Numbered from the stretch's first letter, positions 45,825-55,836 are shown. The stretch is DNA of 64,000 nt from Pedobacter sp. BAL39 (GCF_000170795.1 NZ_ABCM01000021.1:43146-107145); one strand, 5' to 3'. Notes: a model not told the origin generated them from the sequence alone. Program-made: numbers and translations.

Positions 45825-48800
45825 GTGATGAACTCATACCTTAAAAATATCCTGTTCATTTTTTTATGCTGTACTTGTCGGATCGCCGTTGCACAAGATC
45901 TGAAATTCAAACACATCGGTCTTGATGCGGGACTCTCCAACAGTACCATTGAATGCATCATCCAGGACCACCGGGGTTTCATCTGGTTCGGTACACGCGA
46001 CGGACTGAACAAGTATGATGGCTTACAAATCACAGTCTACAGGAACAGTAAAGATAAGAACAGTTTATCGGACAATTTCATCCGCCACATTTATGAGGAC
46101 AAAAACAAAAAACTCTGGATCGGCACCTCCCGGGGGTTGAACTGTTTTGACCCCGAAAGCAATAGTTTTAAACGTTATCCTTCCGCCCCCCTAACCAAAA
46201 AATTCCCAGGCAACAACGACATCAGGGCGATTGAAGAATACGGCAATGGACTTTGGATCGCTTCCTTGAACGGGCCTCTTGCCTTTCTGAACACAAAAAC
46301 GAATGCCATCAGCCGTTTTAACTACCAGACCAACGACATACATACCGATAAAAAAGGCAACCTCTGGATTGCTACCGACAAAGGTTTATACCGGTACGAT
46401 ACAAAAAAAGCTCAATTCCAGATGGTGGGAGGTCTCTCCAGCTATAACCTTCGCGTCATTGCCGGTTCGGGCGATGGTACGTTGTGGCTGGGTACGGAGG
46501 AACAGGGCATGATCGCTTATCAACCGCGATCCGGCAATATCAAACGCTACAGGCATGAGGAAACCAATGCCAATAGCCTTGGAAGTGACCTTGTGCGAGC
46601 CATCGTGGTTGATGAATCAGATCAGCTCTGGATAGGTGGCATTAATGGTGGATTGGACCATTTCAACCCCCGGACAGCTATTTTCAAAAACTACCAGAAT
46701 GAACCCGGCAACACACAAAGCCTGTCGCAAAGAACCGTCTCTGCCATCTGCCGCGACCGGCAGAACAACCTTTGGGTAGGTACACATCGTGGAGGCGTTA
46801 ACCTCTATACCCCAGGAGCGGAAAGGTTCAAACTCGTACAGCAGGAACTCAATAAAAACAGCCTGAGTTATAATGATGTCAAAGCCTTTTTTGAAGATGA
46901 AAACGGCAACCTCTGGATCGGAACAGATGGAGGCGGATTAAATTTCTATGACCGGCAGGCCCGCCGCTTCAGCCATTATAAATTTGATCCCTTCAGACCC
47001 ATGAGCCTCGGATCCAATGCGGTACTGAGCATCACCGAAGATCGCTTCAGACAACTTTGGATTGGTACCTGGGCAGGCGGACTCAACCTGATGAACAAAA
47101 CTTCAGGTACATTCACCCGCTTTACAAATAATCCCGCTAACCCAAACTCCATCTCCTCCAACTATGTACAGACCACTTTTGAAGACAGCAAAGGCAACTT
47201 GTGGATAGGCACTTACTATGGTGGTTTAAACCTCATGGACAGAGGAAGCAAAACGTTCAGCCGACTGGTACAGGGAGCCAACAACACAAAAATAAGCGGC
47301 GAAAACATCATCTCCATCAATGAAGACCAACACCAGAACCTCTGGATAGGTACCGATGACGGAGGGTTAAACTGCTACAACCTGAACTCAAAGATCATCA
47401 CACATTACTTCTTAAATGAAGAAAACAGGCCGGACCTGCGTATCATTTTCATCGACAGCAAGAAAAGGTTATGGATTGGTCAGGCAGGACTATACTTGTT
47501 CAACCCGACTAAAAACAGCTTTTCTATTTATACCACTAAAGCCGGACTGTCCACTGATTTCATCAAAGGCATCACAGAAGATGACCTTGGCAACTTCTGG
47601 ATTGCCACCTCCAGGGGCCTCACCAGGTTTAATCCAGAAACCTTAAGATCTACTTCCTACAGCAAAGCTGACGGCCTCCAGGGGCAGGAATTCGAAGCCA
47701 ATGCATTCCTCAAAACAAAAAAGGGAGAGATGTTCTTCGGCGGCGTAAATGGCTTCAACTCGTTCTTTCCCGAAGCCATCAAAACCAGCCCTTTCAGCCC
47801 TCCGGTATACATCACAGAATTTCAAATCTTCAATAATAAAATGCTGCCGGGCGCAGCAGACTCACCTCTGGAAAAAGACATCAGTTTTACCAACGACATT
47901 GTGCTTTCCCACAAGCAGTCTACTTTCTCTTTCAGTTTTGCCGGACTGAATTACACGGCAGCGCAAAACAACAAATATGCCTACAAGCTGGAAGGGCTGG
48001 ACAAAGAATGGAACTATGCGGGAAATACCACCAAAGCATTTTATACCAACCTGGATCCCGGAGATTATACTTTCACCGTAAAGGCGTCCAATAATGACGA
48101 CAACTGGAATACCAAAGGCACTTCCGTGCACATCCGCATCACGCCACCATTCTGGGCCACCTGGTGGTTCAGGATGTTCATTGCATGTGTGGTAACGGGA
48201 ATCGCTTACGTACTGCTCAGCTTTAAGCGCAAAATGGAAATCCGTGCCTTCGAAGAGAAAAAACGCGAGGAAATGCACCAGATCCAGCTGCAGTTCTTTA
48301 CAAACATCTCTCATGAATTCAGAACGCCCCTGTCGTTGATCCTCGGCCCCATAGACCGGCTGCTAAAAGAAGATTCCAAAGCTGCCTTTCTCCATTATTA
48401 CAAAACCATCCACCGCAATGCCAACCGGCTATTGAGCCTCATCGACGAGCTCATGGATTTCAGGAAGATTGAGTCAGGTGCACTCCAGCTGAAAGTCATG
48501 CCAGGCAACATCAACCTCTTCATCGAAGAGGTCGCAGAGGAGTTCAGCGAGATGGCAAAGGAAAAACAAATCAGCTTCCGTGTAAAACAACTGGTGCGGT
48601 CGGAAGAAACCTGGTTCGACAGGCAGGTCATTGAAAAGATCGTGCTCAACCTCATCAACAACTCCTTGAAATATACCCGGCAGGGAGGGGAAGTCCTGCT
48701 GGAAATCCTGGATAACCGGGATGATTTCCGTCCGATGTATGAAAACCAGCTCAGCATCACTAACCCCTATCAGGGCAAACAATACGTCTACATCCGCGTG

Positions 48801-49892
48801 GCCGACAGTGGCATTGGCATTTCGAAGGAATCCATCAACCATTTGTTTGAACGTTATTACCGGATTACTGAATCTCACCTTGGGTCTGGCGTGGGACTGG
48901 CTTTCGTCAAGAGTCTTGCCATGTTACATAAGGGCAAAATACAGGTGTCTAGCGAGCGTCACCAGGGCACCGAAATCATCATTGGCGTGCCTTGCAGCAA
49001 ATCCGACTACCAGCCTGAGGAATTCTGGGGTCAAAGCAATGAACAAGGGGGCACCAGACTAGAGAGCATCAGCTACAAATCGGACCCCTTTTTACCTGCA
49101 GACATTCCCCAACCTACGGAAGCAACACTTTTAAATAAACACATTTTAATTGTTGATGACAATGAAGAACTCAGGTCCTTCCTGAAAGATACCTTGAGTC
49201 CTTTTTATGAAATCTCAGAAGCTGAAGATGGATATGAGGGTCTGCAAACGGCAAAAGAGAAGTTCCCCGACCTGGTCATCAGTGATGTTATGATGCCCGG
49301 AATGACAGGCACCCAATTTTGTAAAGCCTTGAAGGAAGACCTGGAGACCAGTCACATTCCTTTCCTGATGCTTACAGCAAAAAACAGTGTGGAAGCCGAA
49401 ATCGAAGGTGCCGAATCTGGTGCCGATATGTATTTCAGCAAACCCATCAACATCAATCTACTGCTGATCAATATTAAAAACATCCTGGAGCAACGACAGA
49501 AACTAAAAGACCATTACCTGAAAAACCATCAGGCAGACCTGATTGAGCTGGTACATTCCAGTAAAGACAAGGAATTCATGGAAACCCTCCTGAACATCAT
49601 CAACGGCCACCTCATCAATCCCGAAATGGACATTGATTTTTTATGTTCTGAGATTGGCATGAGCCGTACTAAGCTGTATCAAAAGATCAAAACCATCACG
49701 GGCCAGTCGATCGGCGAGTTCATACGCTCCATCCGCCTCCGGAAAGCAGTAGAAATCATGACTCAGGAGGATGTGCTGCTGACGGAAGTGATGTATCGGG
49801 TAGGCATTCAAACCCAGTCCTACTTTACTAAAGCATTTAAGAAAGAGTTTGGAAAGACGCCTACGCAATATTTACAGTCGAGAAACAAATAG
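45825..49892 (+). CDS. Hybrid two-component system regulator (HTCS)
   Basis: The 1,355-residue one-protein sensor/regulator has a signal segment (ILFIFLCCTCRIAVA), then two periplasmic seven-bladed propellers made of repeated N-L-W-I-G-T units (about 30-660), a Y_Y_Y domain (about 690-765), a membrane helix (about 776-798), HisKA with phospho-acceptor H830 (SHEFRTP), HATPase (NLINNSLKYTRQGG, DSGIGIS, GSGVGLAF), a receiver with D1154 (SDVMMPGMTG), and AraC HTH (about 1245-1350, ending FGKTPTQYL). In this family the propeller binds an oligosaccharide released from the target glycan. It is divergent from the galactan susC and is its expected activator. Confidence 0.96.
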   Translation: MMNSYLKNILFIFLCCTCRIAVAQDLKFKHIGLDAGLSNSTIECIIQDHRGFIWFGTRDGLNKYDGLQITVYRNSKDKNSLSDNFIRHIYEDKNKKLWIGTSRGLNCFDPESNSFKRYPSAPLTKKFPGNNDIRAIEEYGNGLWIASLNGPLAFLNTKTNAISRFNYQTNDIHTDKKGNLWIATDKGLYRYDTKKAQFQMVGGLSSYNLRVIAGSGDGTLWLGTEEQGMIAYQPRSGNIKRYRHEETNANSLGSDLVRAIVVDESDQLWIGGINGGLDHFNPRTAIFKNYQNEPGNTQSLSQRTVSAICRDRQNNLWVGTHRGGVNLYTPGAERFKLVQQELNKNSLSYNDVKAFFEDENGNLWIGTDGGGLNFYDRQARRFSHYKFDPFRPMSLGSNAVLSITEDRFRQLWIGTWAGGLNLMNKTSGTFTRFTNNPANPNSISSNYVQTTFEDSKGNLWIGTYYGGLNLMDRGSKTFSRLVQGANNTKISGENIISINEDQHQNLWIGTDDGGLNCYNLNSKIITHYFLNEENRPDLRIIFIDSKKRLWIGQAGLYLFNPTKNSFSIYTTKAGLSTDFIKGITEDDLGNFWIATSRGLTRFNPETLRSTSYSKADGLQGQEFEANAFLKTKKGEMFFGGVNGFNSFFPEAIKTSPFSPPVYITEFQIFNNKMLPGAADSPLEKDISFTNDIVLSHKQSTFSFSFAGLNYTAAQNNKYAYKLEGLDKEWNYAGNTTKAFYTNLDPGDYTFTVKASNNDDNWNTKGTSVHIRITPPFWATWWFRMFIACVVTGIAYVLLSFKRKMEIRAFEEKKREEMHQIQLQFFTNISHEFRTPLSLILGPIDRLLKEDSKAAFLHYYKTIHRNANRLLSLIDELMDFRKIESGALQLKVMPGNINLFIEEVAEEFSEMAKEKQISFRVKQLVRSEETWFDRQVIEKIVLNLINNSLKYTRQGGEVLLEILDNRDDFRPMYENQLSITNPYQGKQYVYIRVADSGIGISKESINHLFERYYRITESHLGSGVGLAFVKSLAMLHKGKIQVSSERHQGTEIIIGVPCSKSDYQPEEFWGQSNEQGGTRLESISYKSDPFLPADIPQPTEATLLNKHILIVDDNEELRSFLKDTLSPFYEISEAEDGYEGLQTAKEKFPDLVISDVMMPGMTGTQFCKALKEDLETSHIPFLMLTAKNSVEAEIEGAESGADMYFSKPININLLLINIKNILEQRQKLKDHYLKNHQADLIELVHSSKDKEFMETLLNIINGHLINPEMDIDFLCSEIGMSRTKLYQKIKTITGQSIGEFIRSIRLRKAVEIMTQEDVLLTEVMYRVGIQTQSYFTKAFKKEFGKTPTQYLQSRNK

Positions 49893-49977
49893 CCATGATC
49901 TAGCGGATAAGCTGACTTTTAGAACGGTTACCTCCTGATGACGACGATTTTATCTGCATACTCGACGTTGCAGGAAC

Positions 49978-50727
49978 CTACAACGCCAATCCGGAGCTGC
50001 TGTCAGCATCAAGGTACAACACCACATGTTCATGGCTATTCAATACGGTAGAGGGATATTTCGTACTGAGTTCCTCCTGAAAGGTATTGCTGACCGCCTT
50101 TGCCTTCAACTTACCCGGAACCACACAACTGATGAATCCAGCCTTCATCAATGCCGGTATGGTTAAGGTAAGTGCCGCTGTTGGCACCTGATCAAGATGG
50201 GTAAAACAGCCATCATTCACCTGTTGTACCCTGCATTCCTGATCCAACATGACCATCTTCACTACTGCAGGATCATTGAAATCAGCAACCGGCGGATCGT
50301 TGAAAGCAAGATGTCCATTCTCTCCTATTCCCATACAGACGATGTCAACGGGAAAGTCTTTCAGCAGGAGCGCATACCGCTCACATTCGACATTGATGTC
50401 CGCAGCATTGCCATTCAGGTAGTGAACAGCGCGGAATGGATACCTGTCAAAAATGCGTTCTTTCAGGAAATTGCCGAAGGCCTGTGGTGCATCGGCAGGA
50501 AGCCCGATATATTCATCCATATGAAAAGCATTAATCCTACTCCATTGGACAGGATGTTCAGACAGCGACTCCAGAAACTCATTCTGGGAAGGCGCAGCAG
50601 CAAAGATGACATTTATTGCCTCCTTCTCCTGCAGCAGATGGTCCACTACTACGGCAAAACCTTCAGCCGCTGCTTTGCCCATCTGTACCCTGGACCCATA
50701 AATTTTAACATTAATATTGTTCTTCAT
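49978..50727 (-). CDS. nagB: Glucosamine-6-phosphate deaminase-like protein
   Basis: The 249-residue cytosolic protein should convert glucosamine 6-phosphate to fructose 6-phosphate and ammonia. It has AFHMDEYIGL (residues 67-76, D71 equivalent to the E. coli D72) and GIGENGHLAFNDPP (133-146). By alignment with E. coli NagB, H143 is kept as H139, D141 is N137, and E148 is D144. The first change is common in the family; the second marks a distinct NagB clade. It is the last gene of the GlcNAc operon, 44 bases after the CBM9-like gene. A different amino-sugar phosphate substrate is possible. Confidence 0.85.
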   Translation of the reverse strand: MKNNINVKIYGSRVQMGKAAAEGFAVVVDHLLQEKEAINVIFAAAPSQNEFLESLSEHPVQWSRINAFHMDEYIGLPADAPQAFGNFLKERIFDRYPFRAVHYLNGNAADINVECERYALLLKDFPVDIVCMGIGENGHLAFNDPPVADFNDPAVVKMVMLDQECRVQQVNDGCFTHLDQVPTAALTLTIPALMKAGFISCVVPGKLKAKAVSNTFQEELSTKYPSTVLNSHEHVVLYLDADSSSGLAL

Positions 50728-50771
50728 TTCAAATAATTGACGTTAAACGATCTGCATATTATTAAACTTTG

Positions 50772-51428
50772 CTAAGCTTCCTCTCCAGCCAGGAATTCCA
50801 GCCTTCCGAAGCTTTCCATCCGATGAAAATCGGGCTCTGCAGCATCTATCCTATTCCAGCTTAAAAAATGCGGCTGCGGCAGGCCATCTCCACATTTGTA
50901 AAAATTACCGCGGGCCTGCAGCCGACCGAAAGAATTGATCTGATGATGCACAAAGATCTCCTTTGGAATGACCAGCAAGATCTCCCAGTGGTAACCTTTT
51001 TGTTCGATAGGAAGCTTCGAATTGATCCTGGAGGAAAAACCAATCTTACTGATCATTTCCAGCGATATCAGGTCGCGGTTTTCGCGCCGGGAACCGTACC
51101 CGATTTTGGTAAAACCAAGGCAGTTGAACTCCAGGTTATAATAACATTCGTCATCATCGAAGGCGACAAAAAACTCTACACAGCTGTCGTTATGGATGTC
51201 CCCATTATTGACTTCTCTCGCAGCCAGGTATTTCTCCTGTATTTTATATTTCAGCAAAATCGCATTCCCGTTATGCGCAATGCTAAACTCCACCTTGGTA
51301 TCCGTACTGAACGCAGGCCATGGCTCACAGGATATCGGTTCCTGGTTCAGGATCTCCATTTTTGCCATGAGCAAATTGGTGTCCCTGAACTCACCACACT
51401 CGATATAGGAAATGTTTAATGTCTTCAC
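50772..51428 (-). CDS. CBM9-like carbohydrate-binding protein, cytosolic or non-exported
   Basis: The 218-residue product resembles the family-9-like carbohydrate-binding domain proteins of Bacteroidota: KVEFSIAHNGNAILLKYKIQ, the DSCVEFFVAFDDDECYYNLEF core, IGYGSRRENRDLI, and FHRMESFGRLEF at the end. No signal peptide is evident. I use the GTG at 51428 (MKTLNISYIEC) because the longer frame overlaps nagA and begins with unlikely sequence. It sits between nagA and nagB, 19 bases after nagA. A role in binding chitin- or peptidoglycan-derived sugar is inference. Confidence 0.72.
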   Translation of the reverse strand: MKTLNISYIECGEFRDTNLLMAKMEILNQEPISCEPWPAFSTDTKVEFSIAHNGNAILLKYKIQEKYLAAREVNNGDIHNDSCVEFFVAFDDDECYYNLEFNCLGFTKIGYGSRRENRDLISLEMISKIGFSSRINSKLPIEQKGYHWEILLVIPKEIFVHHQINSFGRLQARGNFYKCGDGLPQPHFLSWNRIDAAEPDFHRMESFGRLEFLAGEEA

Positions 51429-51447
51429 AAGAGCATGTCTAATGTAT

Positions 51448-52653
51448 TCACAGATGCGTTGCTGGTAGCGATGACGAAGTGTATACCATGCGACCACCAA
51501 CAATAGTAGTATCTACCCGAATGTCCTTATCGAACAGGATCAGGTCGGCGTCTTTATTTTTACTGATGCTGCCTTTCTGATACTGGATGTTCAATATTTT
51601 TGCTGGTGTCTCCGTCATCATATGCACGGCGTCAGATAGACTGACTTCCGCAAGTTCCATCATATTCCTGACCAGACGGTCGGCTGTAGCCACACTGCCG
51701 GCAAAAGCTGACCGGTCCGGGAGCTTCGCCACACCGTCCTCAACGATCACCTCCATCCCGCTCTTTAGACTACCCAGGATGCTCCTGCCTTCAGGCATTC
51801 CCGCTGCCCTCATGGCATCGGTAATCAGGGCAATGTTTTCCAGCCCCTTGATCTTATACACCAGTTTTAAAAGTGGCGGAGGAAGGTGTATCCCATCAGC
51901 AATGATTTCCACCGTCATCTCGTCCAGCAAATAGGCGCTTTCGACCACCCCTGCAAAGCGGTACGCATTTCGCCGGGACACCCCGGACATGCAGGAATAA
52001 AAATGCGTAGCATGACTGTACCCTACTTTCCAGGCCTCCATTACTTCTTCGTAAACGGCATCCGTATGTGCGATGGCTGCCAGGATACCTTTCTCTTTAA
52101 GTGTCCTCCCGAATTCTAACGCACCAGGCAGCTCCGGTGCAGCACTCCAACGCCTGATGACGTCAGTGCCGGCCAGGATTTCCATATATTCTGCGGGATC
52201 GGGATTTCTGATGTACTTCGGATCCTGGGCACCTTTTTGAGCCATCGAAAAATAAGGCCCTTCAATGTGCAAACCTATAAATTGTGCACCTTCTGTATTC
52301 TTCAAATCTGCATTTTCATAAGTTTTGATGGTATCCATCAGATCCTGATGTTCGCAGCTCAGGGTGGTAGGCATCATTGAAGTCGTGCCGTACTTCGCAT
52401 GAGTTTTGGCAATTGCCAAAAAAGCTGGTACAGTATTGTCCATGAAATCACGCCCACCGCCACCATGCACATGGAGATCTATAAAACCAGGAGAAAGGTA
52501 TTTACCTCCCGCATTGATGTGGACTGCGGAAGGGATGTCGATATTTTTGTCACCAACTTCTACAATTTTATCATCAGCAATGACAACGGTGCCATCTTGC
52601 ACGATTCGCCCTGGTGTAAGGATGTTTGCATTATAAATCTTTGTGTATCTCAT
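51448..52653 (-). CDS. nagA: N-acetylglucosamine-6-phosphate deacetylase
   Basis: The 401-residue amidohydrolase removes acetate from GlcNAc-6-phosphate. The signature elements are HVHGGGGRDFMDN (metal site region near residue 60), HIEGPYFS (conserved Glu), IAHTDA and HATHFYSCMSG (metal and substrate histidines), and ITDAMRAAGMPEG carrying the catalytic Asp. Length is normal. Its start overlaps the transporter gene by 23 bases, so the two are translationally coupled in the operon. Confidence 0.95.
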   Translation of the reverse strand: MRYTKIYNANILTPGRIVQDGTVVIADDKIVEVGDKNIDIPSAVHINAGGKYLSPGFIDLHVHGGGGRDFMDNTVPAFLAIAKTHAKYGTTSMMPTTLSCEHQDLMDTIKTYENADLKNTEGAQFIGLHIEGPYFSMAQKGAQDPKYIRNPDPAEYMEILAGTDVIRRWSAAPELPGALEFGRTLKEKGILAAIAHTDAVYEEVMEAWKVGYSHATHFYSCMSGVSRRNAYRFAGVVESAYLLDEMTVEIIADGIHLPPPLLKLVYKIKGLENIALITDAMRAAGMPEGRSILGSLKSGMEVIVEDGVAKLPDRSAFAGSVATADRLVRNMMELAEVSLSDAVHMMTETPAKILNIQYQKGSISKNKDADLILFDKDIRVDTTIVGGRMVYTSSSLPATHL

Positions 52654-53992
52654 AGGGATGGTATTTCTGAGGTTTCCAGTGTTTTAGACTATGACCGTAG
52701 AATGCATAAAAAATCAGGTAGAGGTAACATGGTACCAGCACCAGATAGGCTTCACGAAGACCAAACTGGTCGGCAAAATAGCCGTAGATTAAAGGCATAA
52801 TGGCGTTGCCGCAAAGTCCCATGATCAATAGCGAGGCACCCGTTTTGATAAACCGGCCCAGGTTGTCCAGGGCCAATGGCCATACGCCGGCCCAGATCAT
52901 GGAATTGGCAAATCCCAGCAATACGATTAACCATACCGACACATCGGTACGGTGCCCAAAAAGGTCAACCTGACCCTTGAGAAAAAGGATCAATACACTG
53001 AGTACCAAACCCAGTACCGTGCATATTTTCAGGGCGGTCAGCTGACTCACCAGTTTTGGTATAAAGGAGATGCCAAGAAGGTATCCAGCTATAGTCGCAG
53101 TTAAGGTATACGAAGGAAATGTTTTTGCCTCCAGGAAGCTCATCCCATGCTGCGAAGCATAACTCACCACGCTGTCGACCGCAATCACCTGGGAGCCCAC
53201 ATGAAAAAAGATGGCCAGGGCACCCAGCACCAGATGGGGAAAATCGAAAATACTTTTTTTACCAGCATTGGTAACAGCCAGCGTTTCATCTTCGTGATCT
53301 GTATCAATCTCGGGTAATGGAGAAAGCCTGACCAGAAAGCCCAGCACCAGCAATACCAGCGCCACCACAGCATAAGGCAGCACCACCCGGCCGATGATCT
53401 CATCAAGCACAACCTCCTTCGCTTCTCCTTTCATCAGGGTGACCTGCCTGAACAGCTCATGGTCAGTTTCAGGACGCAGGATGACTGCCGCAAAAAGCAG
53501 CGGAGCAATAATACCTGCCAGCTTATTACAGATTCCCATCACGCTGAAGCGCTGAGCTGCCCTTTCCTTTGGGCCGAGGATCGTAATGTATGGATTTGCA
53601 GCAGTCTGCAGAATAGATAGCCCCACACCAATGGTAAACAGCCCTGTAAGAAACAAGGGATAAGTCCTCGTTAATCCGGCAGGCACAAAAAGTAGCGCAC
53701 CTAATCCCATCGCCCAGAAACCACACATCATGCCTTTTTTGAAACCAATCTTCTTCAGGAGCCGCCCGGCCGGTAGCGACATCACCAGATAGGCGATATA
53801 AAAGGCAAAGGCCACCAGGTACGACTCAAAGTTATTCAGCTCAAAAGCAATCTTAAAAAAGGGGATCAGGATGGCATTGATCCAGGTCACAAAGCCGAAA
53901 ATGAAAAACAATAAACCAATGATAGAGATCGAGATGAGTGTATCCCTGGAGTTTAGGGAAGAAGCCTGAACGCTTTTTTCTGGTAATGCCAT
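52631..53992 (-). CDS. Sugar MFS transporter (FucP/NagP type)
   Basis: The 453-residue inner-membrane protein has 12 hydrophobic segments, with a FGFVTWINAILIPFFKIAFE opening (helix 1), a longer cytoplasmic loop around 215-240, and HVGSQVIAVDSVVSYASQHG in the middle. This matches the FucP-like sugar:proton symporters used in Bacteroidota for N-acetylglucosamine (NagP) and fucose. Its nagA/nagB/GH20 context favours GlcNAc. The upstream GH20 gene ends 23 bases before its ATG. Confidence 0.9.
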   Translation of the reverse strand: MALPEKSVQASSLNSRDTLISISIIGLLFFIFGFVTWINAILIPFFKIAFELNNFESYLVAFAFYIAYLVMSLPAGRLLKKIGFKKGMMCGFWAMGLGALLFVPAGLTRTYPLFLTGLFTIGVGLSILQTAANPYITILGPKERAAQRFSVMGICNKLAGIIAPLLFAAVILRPETDHELFRQVTLMKGEAKEVVLDEIIGRVVLPYAVVALVLLVLGFLVRLSPLPEIDTDHEDETLAVTNAGKKSIFDFPHLVLGALAIFFHVGSQVIAVDSVVSYASQHGMSFLEAKTFPSYTLTATIAGYLLGISFIPKLVSQLTALKICTVLGLVLSVLILFLKGQVDLFGHRTDVSVWLIVLLGFANSMIWAGVWPLALDNLGRFIKTGASLLIMGLCGNAIMPLIYGYFADQFGLREAYLVLVPCYLYLIFYAFYGHSLKHWKPQKYHPYEIHKDL

Positions 53993-54015
53993 CTTGAGCT
54001 GATCTAACTGAATGT

Positions 54016-55593
54016 TTACTTAACAGGGTGACTTAACTTACTTTTTAGCAGCTCAAACCGGCTGTTGCGGAGCTGGTTTTCAACCTGAATTTCATCGGCA
54101 AATAACAGGTGACGGTTGAGTGCTTCAAACCTGCTGTTCAGTTGACCCGGATCAAGCGTATGAAGTCGCTTAAGTAATTCCGGCGCCCGATCTATAGTGT
54201 ATGAAGCTGAATTCATCTCACTTTCAATCAGAATACAACTCAGATAAAAGACCCGGATATCGCTCATCAGCAGGTAATGGGCAAACTCTTCTTTATTTTT
54301 CAGGGGCTTCAGCGACTGAAGCTCCCGGGAGTTCTGCCTGGCGCTATCCAAAAGGGATGCGATACTTAATCCTGGCTGACTGACTTTTCCCTGGTTGACC
54401 TCATACGGTGCGCGTTGCAATGCCGTCCAGAATAAGGTGGCCTGTCTGGCATCTAATCCGTAGGTATCGCGACTATACCGGTCCACAAACTGATCAATAT
54501 CGAAGTCCCGCGTATTTTTCATCTGGTCAAAATATGCAGTAATGAGCATGCGAAAGCCGGAAATGGGATATACCCTTCGGATGGCTTGCAGGTCGATGAA
54601 ATCTGAAGTAGATTCCCGTATCCCGGAATACAATCCTGAGGTCGACCAGGAGGTCATCACCATTCCCTGATAACCGAGATCTTTTGCCTGGGGGATGAAC
54701 ATGCGGATATTTTCAAAATGTTTTCTCCACTCTGTCAGGAAGTAATTATCGGGATGGCTTCTGATGGATGGCGAGCCCCAGACCTCAAAGCCTCCTTTTG
54801 TCAGTTGATCATGATCTCCAAACCGGTTCAGGGCCCATCCGTAGTTCCAGTCCACAAAGATTGTTTCCTTAGGCAGGCCCACCAGGGCATCCGGATAATT
54901 CAAAGCGATGTCTGCCCATATGACCGGCCTTTTACCCAGGCTGACCACAACCTCACACAACATCTTGATGTAATCGCCGTACAGCCTTCCCTTTCCTACC
55001 GCAGCGACTTTCTTCTTGGATTCTTCTGAATGCCCGAGCAGGTAAGTCTCATCCCCCCCAATGTGTATGTAAGGAGAATTGTGGGTAGCAATCATATCTT
55101 TGAACAAGTCTGTAAACAAAGCCTTACACTCCGCTTCTTTTAGCGGATTTACCTGAGAAAAGTCCTTCTGGTCTTCCCTGATCTCCTTGTAACGATAGTG
55201 CCTCAGGATGTATTCCACATGCCCAAAACTCTGCTGGAGAGGGATTACATCGATGTTCAGTGATTTGCAGTAGTCGATAAAACTCTTCACCTCTTCCCTG
55301 GTATAGGCGTACTGCCCGGTAATCACACTGTGTTTTTCATAAGGGTATGACGCTTCCCATTCCATGATCAGGGTATTGAAGCCGTTTTTGCTGAGCTGAA
55401 GGGCAAATTCCCGCAAGGCGGGCATTTTCATTACCTGTACCCTCAGGTCAAGATGGAAGCCTCTTATTTTGAAGGACTCGCCAGAGCCGGCAGGGTTCAT
55501 TACCTGTGCATAACTAAACCCTCCAAACAGCAGCAACATCACCAGCATCAGCCTGAGTAGCGCAAACCTGTATTTTACTTTTATTGACCTCAT
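54016..55593 (-). CDS. GH20 beta-N-acetylhexosaminidase, secreted
   Basis: The 525-residue protein has a signal peptide (LMLVMLLLFGGFSYAQ) and then directly the (beta/alpha)8 barrel: RGFHLDLRVQVMKMPALREF, LNIDVIPLQQSFGHVEYIL, and the catalytic pair D181-E182 in HIGGDETY. The usual N-terminal GH20b domain is missing, so it belongs to the shorter GH20 form. It would release terminal GlcNAc (or GalNAc) from chitooligosaccharides or glycans in the periplasm. It is first in the GH20-MFS-nagA-CBM9-nagB operon, and its promoter region holds two LacI-type operators. Confidence 0.88.
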   Translation of the reverse strand: MRSIKVKYRFALLRLMLVMLLLFGGFSYAQVMNPAGSGESFKIRGFHLDLRVQVMKMPALREFALQLSKNGFNTLIMEWEASYPYEKHSVITGQYAYTREEVKSFIDYCKSLNIDVIPLQQSFGHVEYILRHYRYKEIREDQKDFSQVNPLKEAECKALFTDLFKDMIATHNSPYIHIGGDETYLLGHSEESKKKVAAVGKGRLYGDYIKMLCEVVVSLGKRPVIWADIALNYPDALVGLPKETIFVDWNYGWALNRFGDHDQLTKGGFEVWGSPSIRSHPDNYFLTEWRKHFENIRMFIPQAKDLGYQGMVMTSWSTSGLYSGIRESTSDFIDLQAIRRVYPISGFRMLITAYFDQMKNTRDFDIDQFVDRYSRDTYGLDARQATLFWTALQRAPYEVNQGKVSQPGLSIASLLDSARQNSRELQSLKPLKNKEEFAHYLLMSDIRVFYLSCILIESEMNSASYTIDRAPELLKRLHTLDPGQLNSRFEALNRHLLFADEIQVENQLRNSRFELLKSKLSHPVK

Positions 55594-55750
55594 ATCTCAG
55601 ATTATCTTCCTGTATTGATTTAATTTTAATGTTAACCGGCTGATTTAAATGTTCCGTCGCTGAAATTTAATATTTCCCTCATGATTATCGGCTTGTCGCA
55701 CATTTCTCCTGCTCCTCCCCAGCTAAATAAACACCAGTCGCCAATAAGAA

Positions 55751-55766
55751 CGTGTACGTTAACGAA
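55751..55766. promoter_or_regulatory. LacI-type operator, promoter-proximal copy
   Basis: CGTGTACGTTAACGAA here is the exact reverse complement of the copy at 55837-55852. Both contain the dyad CGTnnACGTnnACG with a central CG, the hallmark of LacI-family operators. It lies 158 bases upstream of the GH20 start. Confidence 0.7.
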
Positions 55767-55836
55767 AATCAGGTAAAAAAAATGAAGCGTATTGTAACTT
55801 CAACTCCGATTTACCGTTAAAACAACGAATAACTCA

